Shown piece by piece: positions 34,963-43,924 of a stretch of 64,000 nucleotides of DNA. The notes under the pieces were generated by a model that worked only from the letters and a program-made list of their open reading frames with translations, was not told the DNA's origin and searched no databases. The DNA comes from RUG572 sp964386385 (GTDB lineage: Bacteria > Verrucomicrobiota > Kiritimatiellia > RFP12 > UBA1067), in contig CAYLRN010000013.1 of NCBI GenBank assembly GCA_964386385.1, positions 1 to 64,000 on the forward strand, in the 5' to 3' direction. The position numbers and the translations under genes are program-made. The number at the start of each line of letters is the position of its first letter. Positions within the stretch are counted from its first letter, which is position 1.

Positions 34963-34995
34963 GGGCTAATCGAAAGTTGAACTTTCGATTAGCCC
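34963..34995. repeat. Perfect inverted repeat upstream of the ATPase
   Basis: Arms GGGCTAATCGAAAGTT and AACTTTCGATTAGCCC flank a single G. It lies just upstream of the -10 box of the ATPase gene (TACAAT, 34952-34947), so it may be an operator, or the terminator of something lost. Confidence 0.85.
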
Positions 34996-35116
34996 GACAC
35001 GGAGAGGGGATTGGAGGGTGTGGCGAAGTGGGACGCATCGGTGGGCGACTATTCCCCATGGGCGATCTACAGGAGATGGCGCATTGCCCATCGAATGGCG
35101 ATTGTTTCGCCAATCA

Positions 35117-35143
35117 GGCAGGGTGCGACGTCTCGTCGCGCCG
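35117..35143 (+). repeat. Dispersed palindromic repeat, copy F (diverged)
   Basis: The sequence GGCAGGGTGCGACG followed by TCTCGTCGCGCCG differs from copy A at three positions. Confidence 0.7.
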
Positions 35144-35276
35144 AATGGTCGCATGATTTTGAGAGTTAGGAACATAATGAGAAATTCAGTCACTACCCAC
35201 GGACTTTATTAAATCCGCGGGTGGCGTCATTGCGTTTGCAATGGCCTCCGCGACGGGCGTTCCGATACGCCTGAAT

Positions 35277-35620
35277 TCACGGACGAGAACGCTCTTTCAA
35301 GACGTAGAAGCCCGTCGAGGCAATGCAATGCGAATGGCGTTCGCCAATCAATGCAATGTTCCGAAGGTATGGCCGAACCATGGAAAACACGACATCGCCT
35401 GTTCGGACTTCTCGCGACGCCCTGCTTGTCGCACCTTCAACCGGCAGCCTTTTGGCGGCTCGAACAACATTTCGCTTATTGTCTATTGCATCAATGTCGA
35501 TATAGTCAAAAGTCTCTCCTATCGGATGCCTGTTGGCCATTGGAAGCAATATCTCCCCAAGCCGCGCCCATTCCCATCCTTGCGGGATGGGGAACGGAGC
35601 GTCGGCGGTCGCGCAGAAGC
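35277..35620 (-). pseudogene. hsdS: Type I restriction specificity subunit fragment (hsdS), inverted
   Basis: On the minus strand the frame enters at CATADAPFPIPQGWEWARLG and continues into a different recognition domain (DYIDIDAIDNKRNVV, GDVVFSMVRPYLRNI, SHCIASTGFYVL). It breaks off after KERSRP, so only about half a recognition domain remains. Entry sequence and orientation make it the partner of the fragment at 31780-32353. No hsdM or hsdR is present. Confidence 0.75.
35552..35614 (-). repeat. Inverted repeat arm 2 (hsdS recombination-type site)
   Basis: This is the reverse-complement partner of 31795-31858. The two arms are about 3.7 kb apart and encode the same HsdS entry sequence. Confidence 0.75.
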
Positions 35621-35881
35621 GCACTCCTTCAGATACGCCGTCGTCATCGGCGCATGAGAACATGCGCCCTCCCTCTCTACGCCTCTGCGGCGCTGCGTGA
35701 GACAGCCCGCCCGCGCCCTCTCCGCGTTCCTCCGTGTGAGCCGGGAACGAGCGCCGGGCCCGCCGCCCGTTCCATCAGTTCGCGCGGCATCAGTTCGCCG
35801 CCGCGCTCCGCAAAGTTGTTTCTGCCAGATTCTTCCATGTGAAACCGCTGCCGCCATTTATGGAGGAAACGGAGACGGAGG

Positions 35882-36661
35882 TCATCTGCAGAAGCAGAGC
35901 GTGAGAAGCCCGGCGACGATGCAGTACGGACCGAACAGCCAGAACCGGCGCCCCTTGAGCGTCTTCACCAGAAGCGCAAGCGAGAACCAGCCCACTACGG
36001 CGGCCACGGCGACGCCCCAGAGCATCAGCCACGCGGAATATCCCTCCGCCGCGACGTCGTCCTTCAGCAGTTCCAGCAGGACGCCGCCGAGTATCAGCGG
36101 AGCGCCCATCAGGAACGAGAACTCGGCGGCGGCCTCCGGCGAGACGCGCCCGCCGCGCGCGGCGGCGAGCGTCATGCCGCTGCGGGAGACGCCGGGGAGA
36201 AGCGCGATTGCCTGCCCCACGCCCATGAGAAGGGAGCGCGGAAAGTCCACCTTCCTCTCCCCGCGCGGAATGCAGCGCGTCCCGAGCAGCACCGCGCCCG
36301 TGAACATCAGCAGCGCGCCCACCATCCTGGCGTTCGCCATCAGCGCGTCGATCGGCTCGCGCAGGAGGAAGTAGACCGCCACGGCCGGCATGGCGGAGAG
36401 GAGGATCTTCCCGGCGTACGCCAGGTCCTCCCGCCGGCCATGCGCGATTCCGCAGAGCGTCTGCCGAAGGCGGCGGGCGTAGAACGCGAAGACGGACAGC
36501 AGCGTGCCGGCGTGCAGCGCCACCTCGAACCTGAGGTGCAGACTCTCCGGCACGTCCAGGACGTGCTGGAGGATCACAAGGTGGCCCGAACTCGAAATGG
36601 GCAGGAATTCGGCAACTCCCTGAAGGACTGCCAGCAGCGTGACGTCGACAAACTCTTCCAT
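35882..36661 (-). CDS. uppP: Undecaprenyl-diphosphatase
   Basis: It dephosphorylates undecaprenyl diphosphate to recycle the lipid carrier for peptidoglycan, and gives bacitracin tolerance. The 259-aa membrane protein has the (E/Q)XXXE motif within QGVAEFLPISSSGH, the LLPGVSRSGMTLAAA active-site loop and about eight hydrophobic segments. ATG 36661 has GGGGAG seven bases upstream. It follows uvrB closely and is probably the last gene of the metK operon. Confidence 0.93.
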   Translation of the reverse strand: MEEFVDVTLLAVLQGVAEFLPISSSGHLVILQHVLDVPESLHLRFEVALHAGTLLSVFAFYARRLRQTLCGIAHGRREDLAYAGKILLSAMPAVAVYFLLREPIDALMANARMVGALLMFTGAVLLGTRCIPRGERKVDFPRSLLMGVGQAIALLPGVSRSGMTLAAARGGRVSPEAAAEFSFLMGAPLILGGVLLELLKDDVAAEGYSAWLMLWGVAVAAVVGWFSLALLVKTLKGRRFWLFGPYCIVAGLLTLCFCR

Positions 36662-36676
36662 GGTCAAACTCCCCGT

Positions 36677-38641
36677 TCATCGCGCAAGCGATTTCAGTTC
36701 CCTTATCTGGTCGCGCAGGAAAGCGGCCCGCTCGAATTCAAGCGCGTCGGCGGCCTCCAACATCTCCGTCTGGAGCGAGGCGATGGTCTCCTGCACATCG
36801 CGCTTCTCCGGCGGAGCGGCGGCGGAGCGGCGCGTCTCCGTCTTCTTCGCCTCGGAATAGACGTAGACGGACTCGTTGATTGCGCGTTTGACGCTCTTCG
36901 GCACGACGCCGTGCTCGGCGTTGTAGGCGATCTGGCGTTCGCGGTGGTTCTTCGTGATGCGGAGAAGGTCGCGGATGGCGTCGGTCTTGTGGTCGGCGTA
37001 CAGCACCACGCGGCCGTTCACGTGGCGGGCGCAGCGGCCCGCGGTCTGGACGAGCGACGTCGTGGAGCGCAGAAAGCCCTCCTTGTCCGCGTCGAGGATG
37101 GCGACGAGGGCCACTTCCGGGAAGTCAAGCCCCTCGCGCAGGAGGTTGATGCCAATCAGGCAGTCGAACTCGCCCTTGCGGAGGCGTCCGAGGATCGCCA
37201 CCCGTTCAAGGGCGTCGATGCCGCTGTGGAGGTATTCGACGCGGAGGCCGGTCTCGTGCAGATATGCGGCGAGGTCCTCCGCGCTCCGCTTCGTGAGCGT
37301 GGTGACGAGAATGCGGTCGCCGTTTTCGGCGACCTTGCGGATTTCGGCCATGACGTCGTCGATCTGGTTCTTGAGCGGGCGTATCTCGATTTCGGGGTCA
37401 AGAAGCCCGGTGGGGCGTATGACCTGCTCCGCGACGACGCCGGAGACGGAATACTCGTAGTCGCCGGGCGTGGCGCTGGTGAAGACGACCTGGTTGACCT
37501 TGCCCTCGAACTCGTCGAACGTGAGGGGGCGGTTGTCCTTCGCGCTTGGGAGGCGGAAGCCGTAGTCGACGAGCTTCTGCTTGCGCGCCTGGTCTCCATT
37601 GTACATGGCGCGCACCTGCGGCACGGCCACGTGGCTCTCGTCCACAATCGTGAGGAAGTCGTCGGGGAAATAGTCCAGAAGGCATTCCGGCGGTTCGCCG
37701 GGGGCGCGTCCGGTGAGCGGGCGGGAGTAGTTCTCGATGCCGTTGCAGTAGCCGAGTTCGCGCATCATCTCTATGTCGTATTCCGTGCGCTCCCGGATGC
37801 GCTGGGCCTCGAGGTACTTCCCCTCGCGCTCGAAGAAGGCGAGGCGTTCGCGCAGTTCGGCCTCGATGCGGGCGTATGCGGCCTCCATCCTGTCCTTCGG
37901 CATGACGAACTGCCTGGCGGGCGTGATGACGGCGGCGGGCATGGAGACGCCGACATGGAAGTCCGGCAGGGAAATCGCGTGGATGGAGTCGATCTCGTCG
38001 CCGAAGAACTCCACGCGGACGCCGTCGGTGGCGTAGGCCGGGAAGACGTCCACGACGTCGCCGCGGACGCGGAAGCTGCCGGGGGAGCAGTCGACGTCGT
38101 TGCGCGCGTACTGCGCGGCGACAAGACGGTCCACGAGGTCGCCGCGCCCGCAGGCGTCGCCGACGGAGAACTTCACCGCCAGGTTGCGGTATTCGGTGGA
38201 CTCGCCGAGGCCGTATATGCAGCTGACGCTGGCGACGACGATGACGTCGCGCCGGGCGATGAGCGCGTTGGTGGCGGCGAGGCGGTAGCGCTCGATCTCC
38301 TCGTTGACGGCGGCGTCCTTCTCGATGTACGTGTCCGTCTGCGGAATGTACGCCTCCGGCTGGTAGTAGTCGTAGTACGAGATGAAGTACTCGACCGCGT
38401 TCTCCGGGAAGAACGTCTTCAATTCGGCGAAGAGCTGCGCGGCGAGGGTCTTGTTGTGGCTCAAGATCAGCGTGGGACGGTTCCAGCGCCGGATGACGTT
38501 CGCCATCGTGAACGTCTTCCCGCTGCCGGTCACGCCCTGCAGGACAAGGCGGCGGTGGCCGTCCTCAAGCCCCCTGACGATTCTGTCTATCGCCTCCGGC
38601 TGGTCGCCGGTGGGGCTGTACGGCGCGACGAGCTTGAACAT
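36677..38641 (-). CDS. uvrB: Excinuclease ABC subunit B
   Basis: It is the helicase-like damage-verification subunit of nucleotide excision repair. The 654-aa protein has Walker A GVTGSGKT at residues 36-43, the beta-hairpin region ISYYDYYQPEAYIP, DESHVAVPQV, the RPTGLLDPEIEIRP block, LLREGLDFPEV, QTAGRCARH and a C-terminal UVR motif. The start is taken as ATG 38641 (MFKLVAPYSPTGDQPEAI), matching the family. GTG codons at 38647 and 38656 are alternatives, the latter overlapping the kefB-type stop. One substitution is QTAGRCARH, where most have QTIGRAARN. Confidence 0.95.
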   Translation of the reverse strand: MFKLVAPYSPTGDQPEAIDRIVRGLEDGHRRLVLQGVTGSGKTFTMANVIRRWNRPTLILSHNKTLAAQLFAELKTFFPENAVEYFISYYDYYQPEAYIPQTDTYIEKDAAVNEEIERYRLAATNALIARRDVIVVASVSCIYGLGESTEYRNLAVKFSVGDACGRGDLVDRLVAAQYARNDVDCSPGSFRVRGDVVDVFPAYATDGVRVEFFGDEIDSIHAISLPDFHVGVSMPAAVITPARQFVMPKDRMEAAYARIEAELRERLAFFEREGKYLEAQRIRERTEYDIEMMRELGYCNGIENYSRPLTGRAPGEPPECLLDYFPDDFLTIVDESHVAVPQVRAMYNGDQARKQKLVDYGFRLPSAKDNRPLTFDEFEGKVNQVVFTSATPGDYEYSVSGVVAEQVIRPTGLLDPEIEIRPLKNQIDDVMAEIRKVAENGDRILVTTLTKRSAEDLAAYLHETGLRVEYLHSGIDALERVAILGRLRKGEFDCLIGINLLREGLDFPEVALVAILDADKEGFLRSTTSLVQTAGRCARHVNGRVVLYADHKTDAIRDLLRITKNHRERQIAYNAEHGVVPKSVKRAINESVYVYSEAKKTETRRSAAAPPEKRDVQETIASLQTEMLEAADALEFERAAFLRDQIRELKSLAR

Positions 38642-38652
38642 TCCCACGCGGA

Positions 38653-40704
38653 TCACTCCCCGGCGGGCAGGGACAGAAGGTTCTTGCACGCCTCCATCTG
38701 CGACGGGTTGCCGATCGCCACCACGACGTCGCCGGGGGCGAACTGCCATGACGGGGACGGGTTGCGGTTGTGGTCGCCGTCGCGGACGACGTCCACCACG
38801 CTGGCACCGGTCCTGGCGCGGATGTCAAGCGACTTCACCGTCTCGCCGACCGCGCGGAAGCCCTCCTTCACGACGAGCTCGATGTAGTAGTCGTGCGGGA
38901 CGGTAGGCAGCGCGGCGGCGGATTCCGGTCTGCGCGCGCGGCGGGCGCGGCGCTTCTCGGCGGCGAGAGCCTCCTTGAAGCGGTAGCCGGCCGCGCGTCC
39001 GACGCGCCTGAAGCGCTTCCATCCGAGTACGCCGATTAGCGCGAGGAGTATTATGACGGCGACCTGCGCCCAGGGCTCGTTCGGCATGAGATGCACGTTC
39101 AGGAGGACGATTTCGGCGAACGAGAGCGTGAGGACTGTCGCAACCACGACGCCGACGACCAGCTGGCGCACGGCGATCTGCCAGCGCTTCGGCGAGCGCG
39201 TCCCGCCGGTGAGCACGAACCCGACGTCGCGTCCGAGCGAACGCGCCATCATGGCGATCGGCGCCAGAAGGGAGATGCACACCCCGTTCGCGGCCAGGCA
39301 GAAGAACACGCGCTTGTGCGCCTCGAAGAACGGGGAGAACTTCGTGTAGTCCTGTCCGTTCAGGACGGACGCCACGACGGCTATGCACAGGTTAAGCGCG
39401 GCGAAGACGCCAAGCCACCCGATGCGGCTGTTGAGGTGCTTCTGCAGCTGAGACGGGACGGCGGCGGTGCGGAAGCGCATGAGCCAGTCCTGATAGGCGG
39501 AAAGCCAGCCGCGGATGCGCGCCGGCTGATGCGCCTCCGCCCACGAGCCCACTCGGTCGGAGACCTTGAGCATTACGGGGTTGAGGCACGTCGTGACGAG
39601 CGAGACGCCGACGACGATCTGGTACATGGGGCTTGCCTTGTCGCCGGTGAGCGTGATGTACATGAGGGCCACCATGTAGGCGAACTCGCCGATCTGGGCG
39701 AGGCCGAAGCCGGTCTGTATCGCGTCCTTTACCTTCTGTCCGGTGAGGATGGACATGATGAAGCAGTTGCCGCCCTTCCCCAGGATGACGATGGCGGTGA
39801 GGGCGAGGATCGCAGGCAGGTTCCTCCAGCACGCGGCGGGGTCGACGAGAAGTCCGATCGTCACGAAGAAGACGGCCGCGAACATGCTGCGCAGGGGCGC
39901 GGCAAGCTCGTGGAGGCGCTCGCGCACGTCGCTGGACGCTCCGAGGATGCCGACGAGGAACGCGCCGATGGCGAGCGAGTAGTCGAACTTGAACGCGATG
40001 AACGAGACGAGGAAGCAGCAGCCGAGCAGCGTCAGCAGCAGGGCCTCGTCGTCGTGCATCTCCGCCACGCGGTTCAGGAGGCGCGGCACAAGGACAAGCC
40101 CGATCACGAGCACGGCGACGAAGAAGACCGCAAGGCCGCCGAGGGAAAGCCCCACGGCGCCCATGTTCATGCCGTTGCCGTGCGCGACGCCCGTTATGAG
40201 CGCGATCACGGCCACGCACAGGATGTCCTCGAAGATCGTCGTGCCGAATATGTACCTGACGAACGGGCGGTCAGTCCACTTCATCTCCTCGATCGTCTTG
40301 GCGAGAAGCGTCGTGGCGGAGTCGCATATCGCCGCTCCGAGGAAGAGGCTCGGCACGTACCCCCAGCCCAGGAACTTGTGCCCGACGGTGTATCCGAACC
40401 AGATCATCATCATGGAATCGAACAGCGCGGTCGGGACGACGACGTGCTTCACCTTCTTCATGTCGCCCGCGCTGAACTCAAGCCCGAGCGTGAACATGAG
40501 AAACACGATTCCAAGCTGGCCGATCGTGCCGATCGACTTCGGGTCCACCAGGAACGACCCGCCCCAGGTGTGCTCGCTCAGCAGGACGCCCGCCAGCAGG
40601 TAGCCGATCACCTTCGGCCACCGGAAGCGGGAGAAGACGACGGAGACGCCTCCCACGACCGCCATCAGGACGGCCAGGTCCTGGAAGAACGCGCTTTCCG
40701 TCAT
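38653..40704 (-). CDS. CPA2-family cation/proton antiporter with RCK_C domain (683 aa)
   Basis: It has about 12 membrane segments typical of KefB/NapA-type antiporters (LGIVFLMFTLGLEFSAGDM, GWGYVPSLFLGAAICDSATT, FKFDYSLAIGAFLVGI). A long linker and a final ~75-residue cytosolic RCK_C/TrkA-C domain follow (YIELVVKEGFRAVGETVKSL ... FAPGDVVVAIGNPSQME). The NAD-binding RCK_N half of KefB is missing. It probably exchanges K+ or Na+ for protons under ligand control. ATG 40704 overlaps the metK stop as ATGA. Confidence 0.82.
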   Translation of the reverse strand: MTESAFFQDLAVLMAVVGGVSVVFSRFRWPKVIGYLLAGVLLSEHTWGGSFLVDPKSIGTIGQLGIVFLMFTLGLEFSAGDMKKVKHVVVPTALFDSMMMIWFGYTVGHKFLGWGYVPSLFLGAAICDSATTLLAKTIEEMKWTDRPFVRYIFGTTIFEDILCVAVIALITGVAHGNGMNMGAVGLSLGGLAVFFVAVLVIGLVLVPRLLNRVAEMHDDEALLLTLLGCCFLVSFIAFKFDYSLAIGAFLVGILGASSDVRERLHELAAPLRSMFAAVFFVTIGLLVDPAACWRNLPAILALTAIVILGKGGNCFIMSILTGQKVKDAIQTGFGLAQIGEFAYMVALMYITLTGDKASPMYQIVVGVSLVTTCLNPVMLKVSDRVGSWAEAHQPARIRGWLSAYQDWLMRFRTAAVPSQLQKHLNSRIGWLGVFAALNLCIAVVASVLNGQDYTKFSPFFEAHKRVFFCLAANGVCISLLAPIAMMARSLGRDVGFVLTGGTRSPKRWQIAVRQLVVGVVVATVLTLSFAEIVLLNVHLMPNEPWAQVAVIILLALIGVLGWKRFRRVGRAAGYRFKEALAAEKRRARRARRPESAAALPTVPHDYYIELVVKEGFRAVGETVKSLDIRARTGASVVDVVRDGDHNRNPSPSWQFAPGDVVVAIGNPSQMEACKNLLSLPAGE

Positions 40705-41900
40705 TTCAGGGCCTCCCGCACGGCGTCCGCGCGGTCGATCCTCTCCCACGGGAACGCGGGGTTGCCGAAATGGCCGTAGGCGGCGGTGTCGCGGTAGCGC
40801 CAGCCGTCGGGCGCGGTGAGGCCGAGGGAGCGGATGAGCGAGTACGGGCGGAAGTCGAAGACCTCGCCGGCCATGAGCATGCGCTCGATCGCGGCGTTGC
40901 AGGTCCCGTGCGCCGTTCCGAACGTCTCGACGCAGAAGGAGACCGGCCTGTCCACGCCGATCGCGTAGGCCACCTGGATCTGGCAGCGGTCGGCAAGGCC
41001 GGCCGCGACGACGTTCTTCGCCGCGTAGCGCGCGTAGTAGGCGGCGCTGCGGTCCACCTTCGACGGGTCCTTGCCGGAGAAGGCGCCGCCGCCGTGGGCG
41101 GCCATGCCGCCGTACGTGTCGACGATGATCTTGCGCCCCGTAAGACCGCTGTCGCCCGTCGGTCCGCCCACGACGAACTTCCCGGTGGGGTTCACCATGA
41201 AGCGCGTCTCCGGGGTGAGCAGTTTCGTCTCGGACGCGAGGAAGTCGCGCGCGGCGGCCTCCATCTCGGCGTAGAACCTCTCGCAGGCGCCCTCCTCGGT
41301 CGTCTGGTGCGAGAGGACGACGGTGTCGACCGCCACGGGGACGCCGCCCTCGTAGACGACGGAGAGCTGGCACTTGGAGTCGGGCCTCAACTGGGGCATC
41401 GCGCCGGTCTTGCGCAGCTTCGCGAAATGGCGCAGAAGTTCGTGGGAATGGACGATCGCCGCCGGCATGAACGAGGGCGTCTCGTTCGTCGCGTAGCCGA
41501 ACATCATGCCCTGGTCGCCGGCGCCCTGGCGCTCGGCCTCTGCGCGGTTGACGCCCTGCGCGATGTCGGGGCTCTGCGAATGGAGGGCGCTAAAGTAGTT
41601 GAAGGTGTCCCAGCTGAAGCCCTCGCACGGACGGTCGTAGCCGATGTCCCTCACCACGTCGCGCGCGATGCCCTGCGCGTCGACCTTCTCAAGGCCGGCC
41701 GCCGTGATTTCGCCCATGTTGACTACGATCCCGGGGCCGCACATCGTCTCGCAGGCCACGTGCGCGCGGGCGTCCGCTGAAAGGCAGGCGTCCAGGATCG
41801 CGTCGGAAATCTGGTCCGCCACCTTGTCCGGATGCCCCTCCGAAACGGATTCCGACGTGAACACGTACCTTGCCGCATCTGCTGCTGCCATCTCTGTCAT
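40701..41900 (-). CDS. metK: S-adenosylmethionine synthetase
   Basis: It makes SAM from methionine and ATP. The 399-aa protein carries FTSESVSEGHPDKVADQISD at the N-terminus, the GAGDQGMMFGYATNETP signature, and the second signature region GGGAFSGKDPSKVDRS with its phosphate-binding lysines. ATG 41900 is used; an ATG four codons on is possible. Upstream lies a good promoter and a ~145-base leader with several hairpins. Most metK enzymes are near 385 residues, so this length is normal. Confidence 0.96.
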   Translation of the reverse strand: MTEMAAADAARYVFTSESVSEGHPDKVADQISDAILDACLSADARAHVACETMCGPGIVVNMGEITAAGLEKVDAQGIARDVVRDIGYDRPCEGFSWDTFNYFSALHSQSPDIAQGVNRAEAERQGAGDQGMMFGYATNETPSFMPAAIVHSHELLRHFAKLRKTGAMPQLRPDSKCQLSVVYEGGVPVAVDTVVLSHQTTEEGACERFYAEMEAAARDFLASETKLLTPETRFMVNPTGKFVVGGPTGDSGLTGRKIIVDTYGGMAAHGGGAFSGKDPSKVDRSAAYYARYAAKNVVAAGLADRCQIQVAYAIGVDRPVSFCVETFGTAHGTCNAAIERMLMAGEVFDFRPYSLIRSLGLTAPDGWRYRDTAAYGHFGNPAFPWERIDRADAVREALK

Positions 41901-41920
41901 CTCTCTTTCTTCGTACTTGC

Positions 41921-42040
41921 GAAGCGCATCTTGGAAAACCGCGCCCGCCGACGGGCGGACCTGGCCCTTCTTCCCAAACCACCGCGGCGTTTCCGCTCGG
42001 TTGGCGCGGACGCACCTGCGCCCGCTTCCTGATGCTTTCG
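41921..42040 (-). promoter_or_regulatory. Structured metK leader, candidate SAM-responsive riboswitch
   Basis: The transcribed leader folds on paper into a closing stem (CGAA and GCATC with GATGC and TTCG, ends at 42040 and 41921). Inside are three hairpins: GCGGGCGC/GCGTCCGC with loop AGGT; CCAACC ... GGTTTGG enclosing GCGG/CCGC; and a GC-rich third. The sequences GCCAACC and CCGCGGTGG recall conserved parts of SAM-I/SAM-IV aptamers, but the full consensus is not met. The closing stem's 3' strand can instead pair as CTTCG-CAAGTA-CGAAG just ahead of the ribosome site. No covariance search was possible. Confidence 0.4.
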
Positions 42041-42051
42041 AATTGGGCGGG

Positions 42052-42080
42052 ATTCTAGCAAAAGCGCACAGTCGGGTCAA
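42052..42080 (-). promoter_or_regulatory. metK operon promoter
   Basis: TTGACC at 42080-42075, a 17-base spacer ending TTTTGC, and TAGAAT at 42057-42052, with an extended TGC before the -10. Transcription should start near 42045, leaving a leader of about 145 bases. Confidence 0.85.
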
Positions 42081-42164
42081 CCCGTCTCGCGCATAAAAAA
42101 GCAGGGGGGCGAAAGGAGCGGAAAGCCCCTTCGAAACATTTTCGGATTTTACCCCTTCCAACCC

Positions 42165-42193
42165 TTGCGCCCCCGCCGATCTTTCGCTATAAT
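42165..42193 (+). promoter_or_regulatory. Promoter of the pilB-pilT-pilB operon
   Basis: TTGCGC at 42165-42170, a 17-base spacer, and TATAAT at 42188-42193. The -10 ends 14 bases before ATG 42208, so the untranslated leader is at most about 8 bases. Confidence 0.8.
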
Positions 42194-42207
42194 CGCGCCT
42201 AGCCAAC

Positions 42208-43872
42208 ATGACTTCAAATGACGAATACGTATTGCAGCTCCTTCGAGAGAAGGGCTATGTAAACGCCGAACAGATCGACGTCGCCTCCCAGGCGATGCGC
42301 GAAGGCAACGAGACGACGCTTGACGTGCTCGTCGCGTCCGGCGTTCTAACGGAGGACGACGTTCTGGGCGTCATCGCCGACGAGTTCGGCATGAAGTACG
42401 TGAGCGTGGACCCCTCCGCCGTCGACCCCGAGGTCGCCAAGGAGATCACCTCCGAAATCGCGCGCAAGTACGGCGTCGTCCCGGTAATGAAGGACGCCGA
42501 CTCCGTGACGGTGCTCCTTTCCGACCCGATGGGGTACGACGCAGTGGACTCTCTGCGCTACGTCCTGCACGGACGCGACGTCCAGGCCATGCTCGCCCCC
42601 TCGGAGGAGGTCAAGGCGCTGATGGAGAAGTTCTACCCGTCCGGGGCGGAGCAGATCACGACGCGCGACGACGACGGGTACGGCGGGGACGAGGACGCGG
42701 CCGGCGACGACGCGCCCGTGATCAGGCTGTGCGGGCTGATCCTATCGAACGCCATCAAGATGAAGGCGTCCGACATCCACCTGGAGCCGATGGAGAAGGA
42801 GTTCCGCGTCCGCTACCGCATCGACGGCGCGCTGCGCAAGATGGAGTCGCCGCCGAAGCGCCTCCAGGGCGCGATCATCTCCCGCTTCAAGATCATGGCG
42901 AAGATCAAGATCTCCGAGAAGCGCATACCGCAGGACGGACGCATCCAGGTGAACGTGGGCGGCCGCGATCTCGACCTCCGCGTCTCGACGGTGCCGACGA
43001 ACCACGGCGAGTCGATCGTCATGCGTATTCTCGACAAGTCGAACCTCTCGCTCGGCCTCCCCCAGCTCGGCTTCCTCTCGGACGACCAGAACAAGTTCGA
43101 GCGCTTCATCCACCTCTCCGACGGCGTGGTGCTCGTCACGGGGCCTACCGGCTCCGGAAAGTCCACCACCCTATACGCCGCGCTCGGGCAGATCAACACG
43201 CCGGACAAGAAGCTCATCACGGTCGAGGACCCCGTCGAATACCAGATGAGCGGCATCAACCAGGTGCAGGTGAACCGCGACGTCGGCCTCGACTTCTCGG
43301 CCGCCCTCCGCTCGATCCTGCGACAGGCCCCGAACATCGTGATGATCGGAGAAATCCGCGATTCGGAAACGGCCGACATCGCAATGGAGGCGTCGCTCAC
43401 GGGCCACCTCGTGTTCTCCACCCTCCACACGAACGACGCGCCGTCCGCCGTCACCCGTCTTACGGACATGGGCGTCAAGCCCTTCCTCGTCGCGTCCGCC
43501 GTCCGCGCCGTCCTCGCCCAGCGCCTCGTGCGCGCAATCTGCGTCAACTGCAAGGAGGAGTACACGCCGACGGAACGCGACCTGAAGATGCTCGGCTCCA
43601 TCGCCAAGACGATTCCAGAGCACATGTACGTAGGCAAGGGCTGCGCCAAGTGCAACGGCGGATACAAGGGACGAAAGGGAATCTTCGAGATCTTCGAAGT
43701 CGACGACACCATCCAGCGCCTCATCTTCGACCACGCCCCCTCCACCGTCCTGCGCGAACGCGCGCGGGAAATGGGGATGCGGACGCTGCGCGAGGACGGG
43801 ATGCTCAAGGTCGCGTCCGGCATGACGTCCCTCCGGGAAGTCCTGCAGGCGACGATGGGCGACGCGGACTGA
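42208..43872 (+). CDS. pilB: Type IV pilus assembly / type II secretion ATPase, PilB/GspE family (554 aa)
   Basis: This is the hexameric ATPase that drives pilin polymerisation or pseudopilus assembly from the cytoplasm. The N-terminal MshEN/T2SSE_N domain (LLREKGYVNAEQIDVA ... SDPMGYDAVDSL) is followed by the ATPase core: Walker A GPTGSGKST near residues 312-320, Asp box EDPVEYQ, Walker B MIGEIRDSETADIA and the His box LVFSTLHTNDA. The tetracysteine zinc motif CVNC ... CAKC is near residues 445-480. It is first in a three-ATPase operon; no pilC, pilin or secretin gene is in the window. Confidence 0.9.
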   Translation: MTSNDEYVLQLLREKGYVNAEQIDVASQAMREGNETTLDVLVASGVLTEDDVLGVIADEFGMKYVSVDPSAVDPEVAKEITSEIARKYGVVPVMKDADSVTVLLSDPMGYDAVDSLRYVLHGRDVQAMLAPSEEVKALMEKFYPSGAEQITTRDDDGYGGDEDAAGDDAPVIRLCGLILSNAIKMKASDIHLEPMEKEFRVRYRIDGALRKMESPPKRLQGAIISRFKIMAKIKISEKRIPQDGRIQVNVGGRDLDLRVSTVPTNHGESIVMRILDKSNLSLGLPQLGFLSDDQNKFERFIHLSDGVVLVTGPTGSGKSTTLYAALGQINTPDKKLITVEDPVEYQMSGINQVQVNRDVGLDFSAALRSILRQAPNIVMIGEIRDSETADIAMEASLTGHLVFSTLHTNDAPSAVTRLTDMGVKPFLVASAVRAVLAQRLVRAICVNCKEEYTPTERDLKMLGSIAKTIPEHMYVGKGCAKCNGGYKGRKGIFEIFEVDDTIQRLIFDHAPSTVLRERAREMGMRTLREDGMLKVASGMTSLREVLQATMGDAD

Positions 43873-43924
43873 CTTGAAATGCGGGCGGCCGCGCTGCGAT
43901 TGCCGCCACGGAAAGGAATCGACC

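Larger units (their letters stand above)
34941..35276. other. Intergenic region with two inverted repeats
   Basis: No gene is seen. The stretch contains a perfect 16-base-arm inverted repeat at 34963-34995 and a diverged copy of the dispersed palindrome at 35117-35143. Near 35200 it also holds the weak repeat CCCACGGA / TCCGCGGG around TTTATTAAA. Confidence 0.6.
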
